DNA of 64,000 nt, from assembly GCA_002099365.1 (NCBI GenBank), contig MSED01000015.1:868001-932000 (forward strand), read 5' to 3'. Below the pieces are notes generated by a model. That model saw only the letters and a list, made by a program, of their open reading frames with translations. It did not search any database and was not told the DNA's origin. Positions 10,102 to 22,100 of the stretch are shown here, one piece after another; positions within the stretch are counted from its first letter, which is position 1; every line of letters starts with the position of its first letter. Position numbers and translations under genes: made by a program. Origin of the DNA: Phialophora verrucosa. Taxonomy: Eukaryota > Ascomycota > Eurotiomycetes > Chaetothyriales > Herpotrichiellaceae.

Positions 10102-12108
10102 GCTTGGGATTCACACAGACTGACCATTGAATCTCGGAAGAATAACCTACTGAAGAGTCTCGAGCCTGTTGTCAGCACAGCTCCGACACCTGTATTGGGT
10201 TCAGCCGCTCACTTGGGAGCCAAGAAGCCGTCAGTTGAAGCGCTCGTTAATCGCTTTGAAAGAGTAAGTAGATTCGGCTTCTGTCACACCTCTGGCTGAT
10301 ATGATTAGAAAGACCGCCTCAGCCGAGTCCCTACAGTCCCTTTCGAGCGAACGCTCACTAACCCGGCACCATTCCTCCGCGAGCGTTACTTGGCTGCCGT
10401 TGAGTCGCAGAAACGAACATCCTCTAATTATCGCCCTGACAGGGTTGTATCTCGGCAAGGGCTTCGAGAGGAGGAGATACAGCTCATCGAACAAGCGATC
10501 AGAAGCAAGCCTTCTGCAGGCTCGCCAACTCCTCCCCTTTCTCCAAGGACATCACTTCCCAGCTTCAATTCGAAGCCATCGCATATCAAGGTAAAGGCTT
10601 CTGCTCGGTCGATCTCCATCATCATCCCGGAAGGTACAAAGCTTCCAATTGTTGCCACCATCGAAGCCGCAGGCCCTATTGAGCTTGACACCCAAATGTC
10701 CGCTCCCCAAACTGGGGAAAGAGGTGAGGCAAGTGGCACCCCAGGCGGTCAACCGCAACCACGCCGAACGAGCCGGCGCAACACCATATCGGAGGGTTCT
10801 ACAAACCAAGCCAGTGGGAACCAGACAATCATTCCGAAATTTAGCTTGCCGTTCCTCGCAAACCGCGGAAAAGGTCGGCTGAACGTTTCCGAGGCGTCAA
10901 TCCCTGCCCCGAGAAGCTCGGACATCTCTGCGCAAGGACAAGTCTTTGTTTCCCACGACCATCTTGGGGGAAAAGCTGTCGAAGCTTTACATGATCACTC
11001 AGAGAAGTCAAGTGAAGAAGCAACGAATACACCCGAGACCTCCGAAACGCCGGCAAAACCACCGAGAGACGAGCAATCTCAGCCTCCCAAACCACCTTCC
11101 GATTCAGGTGTCGCTCAAGAAACTGCAGCTGACGATCCTAAAGAAGCCTCCGTACCAAGGGCAATTACCTCCAACACTACAAGACCAGCCACGCACCTAT
11201 TCACGCAATCCGAGAGTGCTGTTGAGGTCATAGCCGACTCATTCGGCAGATTTGGACCTATACAGGCACGTTCCATCCCAGCAATCAAGATTCACAGACC
11301 TAGCGGAACGGTCATGGCTGCATCAGTTGGGACAACGGCTATGAACAGCGCCAACGTGCCGGCCACTCCTATACAATCGGCACTCGAGCAAAGTCCTGCA
11401 GCTGCGGGAACTGCTCCACTCAACACTCTGTCGACGGCAATCCCAGCCCCTGCGAACCTCCCCGTCGAGCCGTCCCAGCTCACCAATGCGATCAGTGCAG
11501 CAACTTCGGCTGTATCGCTCCCACTCAACCTTCCCGGCTTGCCTGTGGGTGGTAAAGTTGGCAAGAAGAAGAGGGTCGTACGGAAGACACGCAAACTCCT
11601 TCTCAGAAGGCGTCTCCTGGCTATCATCATTGGGCGCGATCTTGCCAATGTTGTCCATCCACAACTCAAGGCAGGTGGAAATGTTGCTGGCGGTGTACCC
11701 TTGCCCGTCGATGGTCCGAGTGACTTACTCAACAGCTATACGAGCCGAACCGAGCGCAAACGAGACTTCCGCCGTAGACAGCTGGATCAAAAGATCGCGG
11801 CTGCCAGAATCCATGCAGAAGCAGAGGAGATCCACCGGTGTCGGATGTGTCGAGGGCTGACGAGGACGATGTATCTACGGCGTTATCACCGAAATCAGCT
11901 CAAAAGAGACAGGCCTGACATGAACATCTTCGACAGGCGTGCAACAGCCATAGCTCGAGTCGCGGCGTTCAGGTGCAAATGCAACAAACGACTACTGGGA
12001 GTGGCAAATGAGGCGGCAGTGAGAGATCCTGTGCCCACGCAGCATTTGAGAGCTCCTGCCGCGATCGAGATTCCTCTGTCTGGAGTTCACGAGGCTCAGC
12101 AGCGCTGA
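10102..12108 (+). CDS. Unrecognised basic, low-complexity protein; 5' end unresolved
   Basis: I do not recognise the family. Two exons are well supported: 10102 (or 10119) to 10263, and 10309-12108, across a 45-nt intron (GTAAGT...GATTAG). The frame joins as VNRFER|KDRLSRV and runs over 650 residues to TGA. The N-terminal part is helical and basic (TIESRKNNLLKSLEP). The middle is Ser/Pro/Thr/Ala-rich and probably disordered. The most conserved-looking part is C-terminal: a Lys/Arg block (VGKKKRVVRKTRKLLLRRR), then LLAIIIGRDLANVVHPQL, then a Cys/Arg/Tyr-rich tail with CRMCRG and CKCNKR pairs that could bind a metal. The acceptor is either CTAACAG at 10101 or CACACAG at 10118, and the true start must lie upstream. 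The gene converges on the 108-aa gene. Confidence 0.75.
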
Positions 12109-12242
12109 AAATTGATAGGAGGAAGGCATATCATTATCGCTTTGTGGATCTGCTGGGTGCAGTACCGCGTACATACTGTGTAGGCTCATTATTAATAGCG
12201 TATGTTCCACTCTAGTGACTGTTGACGTTTGCATGCTTTCTG

Positions 12243-12628
12243 TCATCGAGATCTGCTCAATGCGGCCAGAACCTCGTCGACGTCCCTTCCCGCTCGCTCC
12301 AGTTCTGGATCAGGCCCCGTCTCAAGATAATTCAACTTGACATCGTAGTGTAGTGACACCAGTTCGTTGGCACGTTGCAGGTCCTTGTCGCGTCCCGGAT
12401 CGCTTCCTGACGAGGGCGATTGATCCTCTGACTTCTTCGGTGCTGTTGCTTCTGTTGCTGTTGCTTCTGCAGGCGCCGGGGGTTTGACAAGAGCGAGTGC
12501 GGCTTCGTGTGACTACCACCCACAATGATCAGCCCGCTGTTCGGAAGGTGGTCGGGTAGCGGCCCACGTACGCAGATACTGAGAGACTTGAGATCCGAGA
12601 GGAACGCAGCAATTTGCATGTTTGGCAT
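12243..12628 (-). CDS. Small protein of unknown function (108 aa, 2 exons)
   Basis: This is a small two-exon gene seen only after splicing. Exon 1 (12628-12572) encodes MPNMQIAAFLSDLKSLSIC. A 59-nt intron (GTACGT...GGTAG) joins in phase 0 to exon 2 (12512-12243), which begins SHEAALALVKPPAPAEA. The product has a hydrophobic/helical N-terminus, an Ala/Pro/Thr/Glu linker, and a charged C-terminal helix region (DLQRANELVSLHYDVK and GRDVDEVLAALSRSR). The frame is open on both sides of a good intron and the C-terminal part has normal protein composition, so I think it is real. Its function is unknown. It converges on the larger gene ending at 12108. Confidence 0.7.
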
Positions 12629-15600
12629 GGCAATATGGGTGATCAGTCTAACATCAAAGGATCGTTACAGACACAATAGTTATGTAGCACGGTGACAACC
12701 AATTCCCAGCGGTACAGTCATTGAGTCCCGTTGATGATCGTGATTATTGGATGCTGGAAGCAATGACAATGTCTGTGTGAAGGAAGGACGAAGTTGGCGA
12801 AAATGATCAGATTTGTCGATGACAACATGAAACTTTCTGCCGCCGCCGAGAACACGAGGTCGCTACCTCTCACTGAACTGTAATTACCTTTTTTATTTTC
12901 CTTCATCACAAAACCTGGCTTTCGCATCACAAGTACCATTTCTCCTTCGCTCCTGCAAATAAATGAACAAGGCAAAGCGTTCAACCTTGCGACAGGCTAG
13001 AAAGACGCCGACGATCAAATTAATATGGGAAACAGCCCCTCGCTCACTCGGCTCTCACTTACTTCTCAGCACCCCATCAACTTCTCTCAAAGCTTTGTGC
13101 GTAGAGGATTAAGCTCCATAGCCGTCCTCTCTTCCTACATTCTGGCTGTGACCGGCGTCGTTTACACAAAGCCACCTGCTCTCCCACCGCTGGCCGAGCA
13201 ACAGGCGAGTCGCCGAGGCGAGTAACCACCTCGCCGACGGCAGTCTCGCCCTCAGGGAAGCACCGGTTAAGCTTTTATTCGGCCTTGTCGGCCACTTCAA
13301 AGAAGCTTGCAATCACCAGGCTGTTGGACGGGCGGCGGAGTAACAGTTACTTTCTACGAGAAGGCCCTTTGCAGCAGTGGAGGGTCGCGTTCGTACCTTC
13401 CATAACATCCCCGAACAGGAGCCCAAGGTCTGCGTCACCGAGGTTCGTGTGTACTGCGTAGGCTCCCGGTCTATTCGCCGTCGCTGCATGCAGACAGTCT
13501 CGCCTCGCCCACGACAGCACCAGGTAGAGCAGAGCAGCTCAGCAGTGGACGAACGTGCTGCCCGCCTTGCCAGGGTTTGGGCCTCGAACTCCGACCTTTG
13601 TCAACCTTTCTACACCTGTTTGCAGCACATACAATGACCATCGGAAACGTGATAGGAATCTAAGGTCCCATTCCGACTGTGCTGCTGCCGAGTACTGTCA
13701 CATCGCGGAGATATCGCTAAGACACTTCGCATCAACCAAGAGCTTGGTGCTAGGTCCATGAATTCCAAATCGTGCATTTGTCCCGTCCCTGTAGCCTACT
13801 GCAAAGCATTTCTCTTTGGTTTCACTCGCTACCAGTGCGGTAGTACCGTTCTGAGCTCTGGAAACTATGAAGATCGGCGCTCCCTTTCACCGTGTGACTT
13901 CCAATGGAATACGTTCGGATGGAAACAGCGTGCCAGAGCTTCTAAGCCGCCGACGCCGACGCCGAGTCCGTGACTGTTTTAGTCGTTCAGGCGCCCAGCT
14001 TGGTGTTTGTTCGCAAACACTTGTCGTTGGAAATATGACCAACTTCCCCCATGGCTGCGGGATACGTCTCGACACCGAAAGAAATTTCCATCGTCAATCT
14101 CTCCAGAGTGGGCTCATCGGCGTCCTCTAAGAGAATCTCGCTCATGGACCCTGCATCACACTGCTGTATAGTGTCCACAGTCCTCGGCGTCGCCGATTGC
14201 TTCGTTATTTCTGACATCCAGCTTATCCCGCTCAGGCACTCGCCTGCTACAGCACCGCATGGTCCTCGCAGCTCGCACCCAGTCAGTCAGTGAACCCTGC
14301 GAGGCGGCCAGACATTTTCACTCCATCGCGTCCGCGTCTATCCACGGCAGGAACAGCAACGTCGGCTGGACAGTGCACGCATGCTTGCGGAGCACACACA
14401 ACGCTCCGCTTGCACGCAGTCAAGAGCGCCGAGTGAGATTTATTTCAATCTGGTACGGTTGACGATACCTGAGGGGGGGCAACATCCGCCGGTCCTGAAG
14501 AAAGCCAGTATTGCGGGATTAGGGCGCCGACTTCTGCAAGACTTCGAAATGCTCTCGCCAGGCATATCTCCATCCTAGAAATGCGCTGGACCGATCCTAC
14601 ATCCGAAGCTGGAGCAACAGTACGGGCATCCCTGACGACGATTTGAGGACAACGCCAGTCAGTTCGGCTGATGCAACATGCGGCCCTTGGAGAGGGTCTC
14701 AGAGAGCCATATGTCGCACGTTAGCCGGACCTGTCGATGCCTGTCCCCTGCTTGCCCTGCAAGGCGGTATGCAAAAGCCAAATCCAACAACAAACACCGT
14801 GGCTCAGCAACTATACTCAGCAGCAATATGAGCATAGACTGCAAGAGGGCCTATTTCGTGGAGATTCTCAGAACCAATCTACATTCGATTTCGCTGTCCC
14901 ACGGCATTGGTGTCGTTTGATACCTTCAAGATCAGTGGATGCCGACACCCTCCCGCCACGTCAAGCGAGTGTATTTGACCAGCTGCTCAATATGCTCATC
15001 ATGCGCCTAGCAGTCGACATTTGCCAGAGAGCGAGGGCTGATCGGCCGCGAACTCGGACCGCCCGGACGGACCAACACCGGCCGCTTCAATCCGCAATTT
15101 AGACATCTTCACAAGTCACCGCGCGAGGATTAACCTTGTCTACCACCATGTCGCCCCTGAGAGGTCTTGGCCGATCAAGACGAGCTGGCATGCCTTCATG
15201 CTTGCCGGGCTAACCCATAGAGTGATTGGAGATGGCAGAGCCCGGTAGTCTATTACTGTCACATTGTTGCGCGATCTTGCCCTGTAAGAATCCAGAACTG
15301 TACCTTCCAATATGTCCTATGCTTTGACCCCTACTACGCAGCCTTGTCACTAACAATAAGCTTGCTAAGTGCCAGCAACCGCCATATTGTGCCCGTCGGC
15401 ACGAAATTTTCGCCCTAAGCCCTATCGTAAGGCGAGCTGTCGCCGCACCGGATGATCCCTTACAACGCAAGACAAACCACGCTTTGGTTCGTTTTTCTCG
15501 ATACAGCTTTGCCGCACGATCGTTGAGTATACCGACGAGACTTCTTCCTTGATCGCAGCAACTTGGGCTGTGGGACGCGGTGGTGCTGCGCACCAAGGGC

Positions 15601-16571
15601 ACCCTAGCAGCTCCTTCTTGCAGCTATGGGAGCCCTCGGCCCAGTCCTGTCCAAACGGTTAGCTTGGGGCAGTGCAAAAACGCAGCATCTGCCCACCCTG
15701 TACCAGTCCCACCAGTTCGCCTGCAGTCATACGGCACTACTGCGTCCTGTGGTGGCAGTGTGGAAATTGAAGGAACCATCTGCGCACTGCATCCCAATAA
15801 TAATCGCTCTCACAAAGGGCGTCCGCCTTCTCGCGGGGGTCGGGAAATTTTGGACACGGTGAGCTCGGACATATCAAAACGGCAAGTCGACGACAACACT
15901 TCGTGGAGCCGGAGCCGGCGCCATGAGTAATGCCCCCAGTAATGAGAGCCACCTGAGCCCTCGAAGGATTACTGCCACAGAATCCTAATCACGTCGGAGA
16001 AAGGCCTGCTACGAGCTGCAAGGCGCAATGGTGTTTCGGTATACTCGCCTGGGCGAGCGACAGCGAGAAGACTGAGACCGCTGGGGAAAAGCCGCGACTG
16101 ACCAAATTTCCGACTCGCCGACATGCGTAAGTCTGATACGACGCCTGTTGGCAGGTGAGTTGTCATTACAAATCCTTTCAGCCCCCTTTTTCCTCGTGTC
16201 TTTTGGAGCCTCGCCGCCGCCGCCTTCGCGTCGTGCTTATGACTAAGCCGTTGAGTGCCAAGTTGTTCGTCCAACGCGACCTGCTTACGCAGGACTCCTG
16301 TGCAACGGACGTAGGAGTCCGGGATTCCAATTGATGTGGATTGATATGTGTGGCCCGATCAAGTTGCCACCGGCTGTGTGATACCAGGCAGAACGTGGTC
16401 CCGATGAAAAACGGGGGTGAGGCTACCTTTTCGATCTAACCAAAGTGTTGAGGCCGATGAAGTGGTCTCCTTCCTCTTTTTGCTTCCCGACGGTTGACTT
16501 GAAACATCTCATCTTACTGGATTTGATCGTCCACGACCTCATCCTCGGTGCCGGCACATTCCCATCCGGCC
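12629..16571. other. Gene-poor block, first part
   Basis: No gene is supported in these 3.9 kb. Reading frames are short (the longest about 130 codons) and overlap on both strands without shared splice signals. A nest of GGCGAG/CTCGCC inverted motifs lies at 13204-13250. A pyrimidine-rich tract around 16480-16560 looks like the leader of the small candidate gene at 16572. No transposase or reverse-transcriptase motif was seen in any frame I read. Confidence 0.45.
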
Positions 16572-16784
16572 ATGGACGCACCGTCAAGCTATGTAAGCGG
16601 TCCCCTCCTGAGTGGGACAAGATCGGCAAGTAGCTTACTGCCGGACATTCAGTTGATCACTTTTCTGCTTTGCCTTGGGGCCATTCCATTCTTTTGTTGT
16701 CTCTCGTCCCTTCTTGCCACAATCGCGTGCTCGTCTCACGACTTCCCACAACCTTTCGAGCTTGTGTGCTTGACTAGCAGGTAA
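16572..16784 (+). CDS. Candidate small hydrophobic/Cys-rich peptide (50 aa, 2 exons)
   Basis: This is a weak candidate. ATG at 16572 reads MDAPSSY. A 60-nt intron (16593 GTAAGC to 16652 TTCAG) then joins in phase 0 to LITFLLCLGAIPFFCC, followed by a more polar tail with two further cysteines, ending at TAA 16784. The N-terminal hydrophobic stretch would serve as a signal peptide or membrane anchor. In favour are a normal intron length, a frame kept across the intron and a pyrimidine-rich leader upstream. Against are the very short product, a weak branch site and the lack of any recognised homologue. A GTAAAT at the stop codon could instead be another donor, so a longer gene is possible. Confidence 0.2.
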   Translation: MDAPSSYVSGPLLSGTRSASSLLPDIQLITFLLCLGAIPFFCCLSSLLATIACSSHDFPQPFELVCLTSR

Positions 16785-18787
16785 ATCACCGATTCGTGGA
16801 GGATGCGGATGTGGAACGTGTATCCCTGCCGAAGGAAGACCTCGTCGTCCTATTTGGATATCATATTTGTGTTTCTTCCTCTCCCACCGCTAGCCTCAGT
16901 ACGCAATATTCTTATCCCACGAGCACTCCATACTCTGAGAATTATTGTGGAATTGTGGACTCCCTCCGCCCTTTGGCCTAACACCGTCCAATCCTCCCTA
17001 TTTCCGTTCGACCCACGTCCCACCAGAGCACATCACAAGCGCGATCCAACTTCAGGTAGCTCGGGGCATCCACACACATACACAGTAGTACAGCACATAC
17101 CCTGTGCGGAAGGACGGACGGTAATCGAATCCAATTCAATTGAATCCAGTCAGGGCCGATCCAGTACTATCACACAGTATGTATGCGTACTCCCTGGAAA
17201 GACCCGACTCTACTCCGCTCGTGAAAAAGGGAGCCAAACGCCTCACTCTCACGCGAGTACTGCGTGGATGTCCTACATAGGTGTAGGGTCCCTCCTGGGT
17301 CAATCCCTGATCAGCCCTAATACTGGACGAGTAGCTTCAGTGGTACGTAGTCCACAGGAGAGTGTGCCACGCAGCACGTTGTCTGCGTGGATACGGAGTA
17401 GGGATAATTGCTCTGAAGACCGAGCGCGCTTGCGTGGACAGCGCTTGAAGCACGGTGGAAGGAATAGAAGATCCGCGGTATATCACTAGCATGCCATGCT
17501 AACTGATTACTATATGGAGTAATTAACACACACCACGCATGTAACAATCTGGCTTGTTTCAATTTTATTATTCTTTCGCGGCGTGGATTCTGTTTTCTCA
17601 TGACCCCGTCAATGTCGGTTCCGAAGCTGTCTGGCTGGTTGGCACGAACATTATGCCCGTCCCTTGCGTAGTGTTCTGTTCTGTGTATGTGTGTACCGCG
17701 TCTTAGTGTTTATCCGTCGAGCCAAATCATAATAGCTTACCCCAAGGCTCGCATGAGAGGTTACGAGTAAGTCGATTGATTTACCTACCAGTCAGTCAGT
17801 CTGTCAACCATCCTCCTCTCTCGCCCTCGTCCTCGTCCTTGTCATCGCCCTCTCAAAGCGCGTCACACCTCCACGGCACTTCCATCGCCACATACACACA
17901 ATGCCACTTACTTCTATTTCCATCCCGAGCTTTGGACCAGGCAATCCCGGCAGCCCCTGTTTCCTGCCGGCCAGACAGCACGCGGGAGGGAAGAAAAAAA
18001 CGAAGTCGGCTCACGTAAGGACCACGTACACAGGTAAGCAGGTTTTCAGTGTGCAGTCACCCAGCAGCGTCCTCCGACCGGAGGACAGTATACAGTGTAC
18101 AGTCCAGTAATCAGTCGCACAGCAAGGAGGCGGCGTAACTGAGTATCTGGCATTAGTTCGGACAATGAGCCCGGGCGGTGCCACGGTCATTCTCATACTC
18201 ATACTCATAGGATATCGTAGCCCCTACACATACACATGCACATGCACATATACATACACACACTGGTGCTATCTCTAGTTAAGTACCACATACCCATACA
18301 CGTACTGGTACTGGTACTATCTCTAATGAGGCACCTACTCGTCGCTGGTGAGCAGGATAGATAGTGGTTGCCTCATGCTTCGTGCCCCCCAGCATCGTTC
18401 CTCAGAGCATGTAGTCGTACACGCATCACCCATCCATCCACATCACGCATCATGCACTCTCTGTGCACGCACCCACGCACCCACATACATGACATGTACA
18501 CGCACACGCACACGTACGACTCCACTCTTATCTTGCTCGACACATACTCGTACATGGCCACGCCACCGCTGGCCTGCCTTCCTTCCTCCAAACACGGATC
18601 GTCCCTTTGAGAATGTGTATGATTCCGAATGAGGCTGTATCCGCATCCATCCCCGCTCTCGCTACACTGCTACCTGGCAGGAGTCATTTGACGTTGCCAT
18701 CACTACTGACTGTATCGTACTGGACACAGAGAGACTAGTCTCGACCGTCATGCAATGCCATGCCATGCCATCACATGCACGCGCACA
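16785..18787. other. Gene-poor block with microsatellites
   Basis: No gene is firmly supported. ATG at 17901 opens a 69-codon frame beginning MPLTSISIPSFGPGNPG that follows a CT-rich leader-like stretch and contains a GTAAGG donor-like site, but no downstream exon could be found. From about 18180 the sequence becomes rich in CATACA, CACACG and TACTGG simple repeats (for example 18226-18262, 18300-18320 and 18470-18520). Confidence 0.4.
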
Positions 18788-18795
18788 GTACTGAC

Positions 18796-18863
18796 TGCAC
18801 TGCACTGTACTGTACTGCACTGTACTGTACTGTACTGTACTGTACTGTACTGTACTGTACTGT
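18796..18863. repeat. (TGTAC)n pentanucleotide satellite
   Basis: About 13 consecutive five-base units are present: five TGYAC units at 18796-18820, then eight uninterrupted TGTAC units at 18821-18860, then TGT. The unit contains the palindrome GTAC, so single strands can self-pair. It looks like a slippage-prone microsatellite, not part of a gene. Confidence 0.95.
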
Positions 18864-18960
18864 TTCGACGGGGTATATCCTTACTCGATCTCGTGGCTCG
18901 CCCGGGGTTACGCTGGACTGACTCGCTCGCCCGTTCAACATACTAACTAATACATCGTTG

Positions 18961-19106
18961 TGGAACTTTTGTACCGAACAGCCATACACGCCACGATACG
19001 ACCCAGATGTCGTATTGGGGTTACTACATTGTCTGGAACTTTTGTACCACCAGCGATACGTACCACAATACAACGCAAATGTCGTGTTGGGCCGCTCTGC
19101 CAAGCA
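18961..19106. repeat. Diverged tandem duplication, 73-bp unit
   Basis: Two head-to-tail copies begin TGGAACTTTTGTACC at 18961 and 19034. They share blocks around GCGATACG/CACGATACG and ATGTCGTRTTGGG, with many substitutions between them. Each copy contains a short inverted repeat (ATACGAC ... GTCGTAT in copy 1, one mismatch in copy 2). There is no sign that either is translated. The function, if any, is unknown. Confidence 0.8.
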
Positions 19107-22100
19107 CGCTGATGGGTTGATTACTGGCCTGTCAGGGACGGAGTGTTTTCGCCTTCTGCGTAATGTTCCGCGGAGTGTGCACGAGCTTGCCTTTTGCCTT
19201 CTGCGCCATGTCGGAATGTATGTAGAAAATTTCGCCTTCGGCAGAATCTGGAACGGACGGCCTCCCCCCTGCACCTGGTCCGAAAGGCTCCCCCGAAAGA
19301 AGCTCAAGTCCGTTGAGCCTCATGAGACCCGAGGAACAGAAACCGCCCTTGTGGCGAACCAGAATTTGCTGCAACGTGATAATCAGTTTTGTCAGTCCGG
19401 ACCGGATTTTTCTTTTGCCTCGCTCCCTCTGGTGGCCAGTCCCCGAGGTACAGTATCACAGTATCCAAGCTAAGCAACGAGAAGGCAGCGGCGTGTCTGC
19501 GGTGGCCGGCGTGCGGGTTGAGCTTCCTCGGAAGGCGTTGAGCAATGTCGCAGGGCGGGGGAGTGATTGTGATGCTACCGTGACTTGAATTGCCCTCTCT
19601 TCCGGGTGTCAAGGTTCGTGACGCTTGGGAGGCAAGGAATCGACTTGGATTGCAGCTCTGCAACAACAGTGCGGTGCACCCTGAGCCGCATGCTCCATCG
19701 GGCACCTCCTTGAGCATCGATTACTCATAATTGAGTCAGATTGACCTCTAATGCAGCAGAGACTGAACGGTCATCGTCTGCGTCTCTTTCCATCGTGGCG
19801 GGAAATCGAGTCAAGAGCACCAAGGAATCGAATAGTACGACACGCGGAAAAGGACCTGACAACACGTCAAGCAGCCGAGGTAGGCCCTCCTCGCCCGCGC
19901 GCCTTCCCAAGTCTGGCTTCGAGACCAGTCAATCCCTCGATGCTCTTCCTGCTTCTCTCTGCCTCCTCGAGCATCTTTTTGGAAGTCCAATGACGAGATG
20001 GGAACGACGGATTGGACCTCTATACGAGCCCACTCCGGCTGGACGGACCTGAATGAGTCGAGGGGCGGTCGATCGGCACGTCTGGCGAGGTTGGTGCCGG
20101 CTCTGCCCTGTCTACGCCGGACAATATGCCACATTGGCCCTAGATCAGTATAGCATCAACGCAGCGTGCAACAAGCGGTGGAGGGCAAAGAGGACGACAC
20201 AGGAAAGAGACGAAGATCTGGACTGTTGTCGACTCGACGCAAAACGGAAGCGGCCTGGTCAGGCACGGCATTGTTGTGGGGACCGTCTCCATATGCTCCA
20301 GGGGTTCGGCCGTTGATTCTCCTATCATTACTCATCTTTCCCGACCAAAACTCTACTGTGGAAGCCGTTGTGTGCGCCTACAAACGTCAGAGGAGTTTGA
20401 GACTAGATCGCAAACAGGCAATGATGAAGAGAAAGCAGCTGCAAGATGACAGAATGGAAAATAGACACATGGCAGTAGTGCTGGCTCGGACAGTTTTGCG
20501 ACAATGTGAATGGTAAGGTCGTGGTCAATATCTGGTTACCAAAGTCTTCGTCGAGTCAAGCGTCCTCGCAAATGGTTGTGGGAGAGAAACGTAAAGTGTC
20601 TTGGCCCAGGACCAGAGTGGTGTTATTTGCTAGCCTTGCATGACTGTAGTACCTCTCTCTCGACCCAGGCAAGCTTGCTGCCGTCGTGGTATTGCATCTT
20701 GACACCGCTTCTCTTTCATCAGCGAGAGCCCCTGATGGCTTCGCTCCACAGAGTTACATTGCAGACTGCAGACCCAACGCCAGGGAATTCTTCTTTCTGG
20801 AATGCGCTGTTGCGTCGCGGCGGCCGGGTCGATTCCACCGCTATTGGCAAGGGATTGGCATTTTTTGCTCGAATAGGGAAAGGGCGGCAAGACTTGCAAC
20901 GTCTGTGGCTGGGTATGGATCGGCCCATTGACATCTGGTGAACCCTGCCCTCGGATTTGGGGTTCCCAGCGCATGGAAATGGTCGGATGGCCCTGCCGAA
21001 AGCGCTAGCTGTCGGCGCTGTCGGGACAAATCAGTTGCTGACGAAAACCAAGGGACTGATGTGGTGTGCGGCCCTTCGCAGCCAGATATCGTGGATTGAC
21101 CCTTGGCACTGAGGTGAGGCGCTCCAAACTAACCAGGGCCGTCCCTAAAGGGAAAATCCTTGCCCGTCTCCCAGCAATCCCCCGGTGGTCCAGTTTGCCC
21201 TGGAAAGTTGCCCTGAACAGCACCGCGCTTCTAAACTAATGTTATGCTGGTCATTTTCCGATCCGTGTCTAGGCCGTTTGTTGATCGATCTCAGAGCAAG
21301 TCGAATCACCCTTCGGACGGTGCGAGTTTCAGAGGGCCCCCCTGATGAGATGGGAGGTAAGCACTAACGAGCGGATGAGGGGTCAACGAGGCCATGTCGT
21401 CAGCAGGAAGTTTTTGTCGTTGTGGCTTGTTAGTTTTCGTGCTCTGTGCCCTCCTGGGTTTGGTCAGTAGGTCAGGAAACGCAGTTCAGAGCGACAGCCA
21501 ATGGGCAACCTCGTCGGTCATCATGGATGATAGCGAGTTGCGTCGGACCAGCAGACTGTGGTTCGCTCGTTCTTTAGGGGCGTGGCGTGATGCAATAGGT
21601 TCATTGCAGGCTGGTGACTCGGTCTGGCTGGTCCTCGAATCGTCAACTTGCTGATACCGCTCGGCCGAGCATGCGAGGACGCATCTGTACAATTCAACAG
21701 GCCCAGACGCCTACCTCCACCCCACTCCCTATTAACCCTTGTGGACGGGTGACAACCTAGTCTTGTCAAGACCAGCGGCCAGGACAGGACTGTATCCACA
21801 GACGGTCCGAGGCTCTGCCAGGGCCTGGCATGAAGCTTTCCTTGCCCGTGAATATCCCGTATGGGCTAGAGAGCATGACCCGGGGTGTTCATTGGGCACA
21901 AAATCGGGGGTGAGGACCTTCCCAACTGCGTAGAAGTGTAACTGGAGACATGGGTACGTTCCCAACCGCATCTCCATACACCTAGAATACGCTTGATAAC
22001 AACAAGGAGCCTCTATCCTGGCATGACGCATCGTAACAAGGCGTAATTGCGGACATAGGTAGTGCCTTCTCACCCACTGTGTCGGTGATTTCTGTACCGA

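Noticed and set aside
20166..20516. 116-codon + strand frame with a charged C-terminal half
   Set aside because: The composition is plausible, but there is no family, no supporting splice signal and no neighbouring exon. A frame of this length is expected by chance in 10 kb of non-coding DNA at this base composition.
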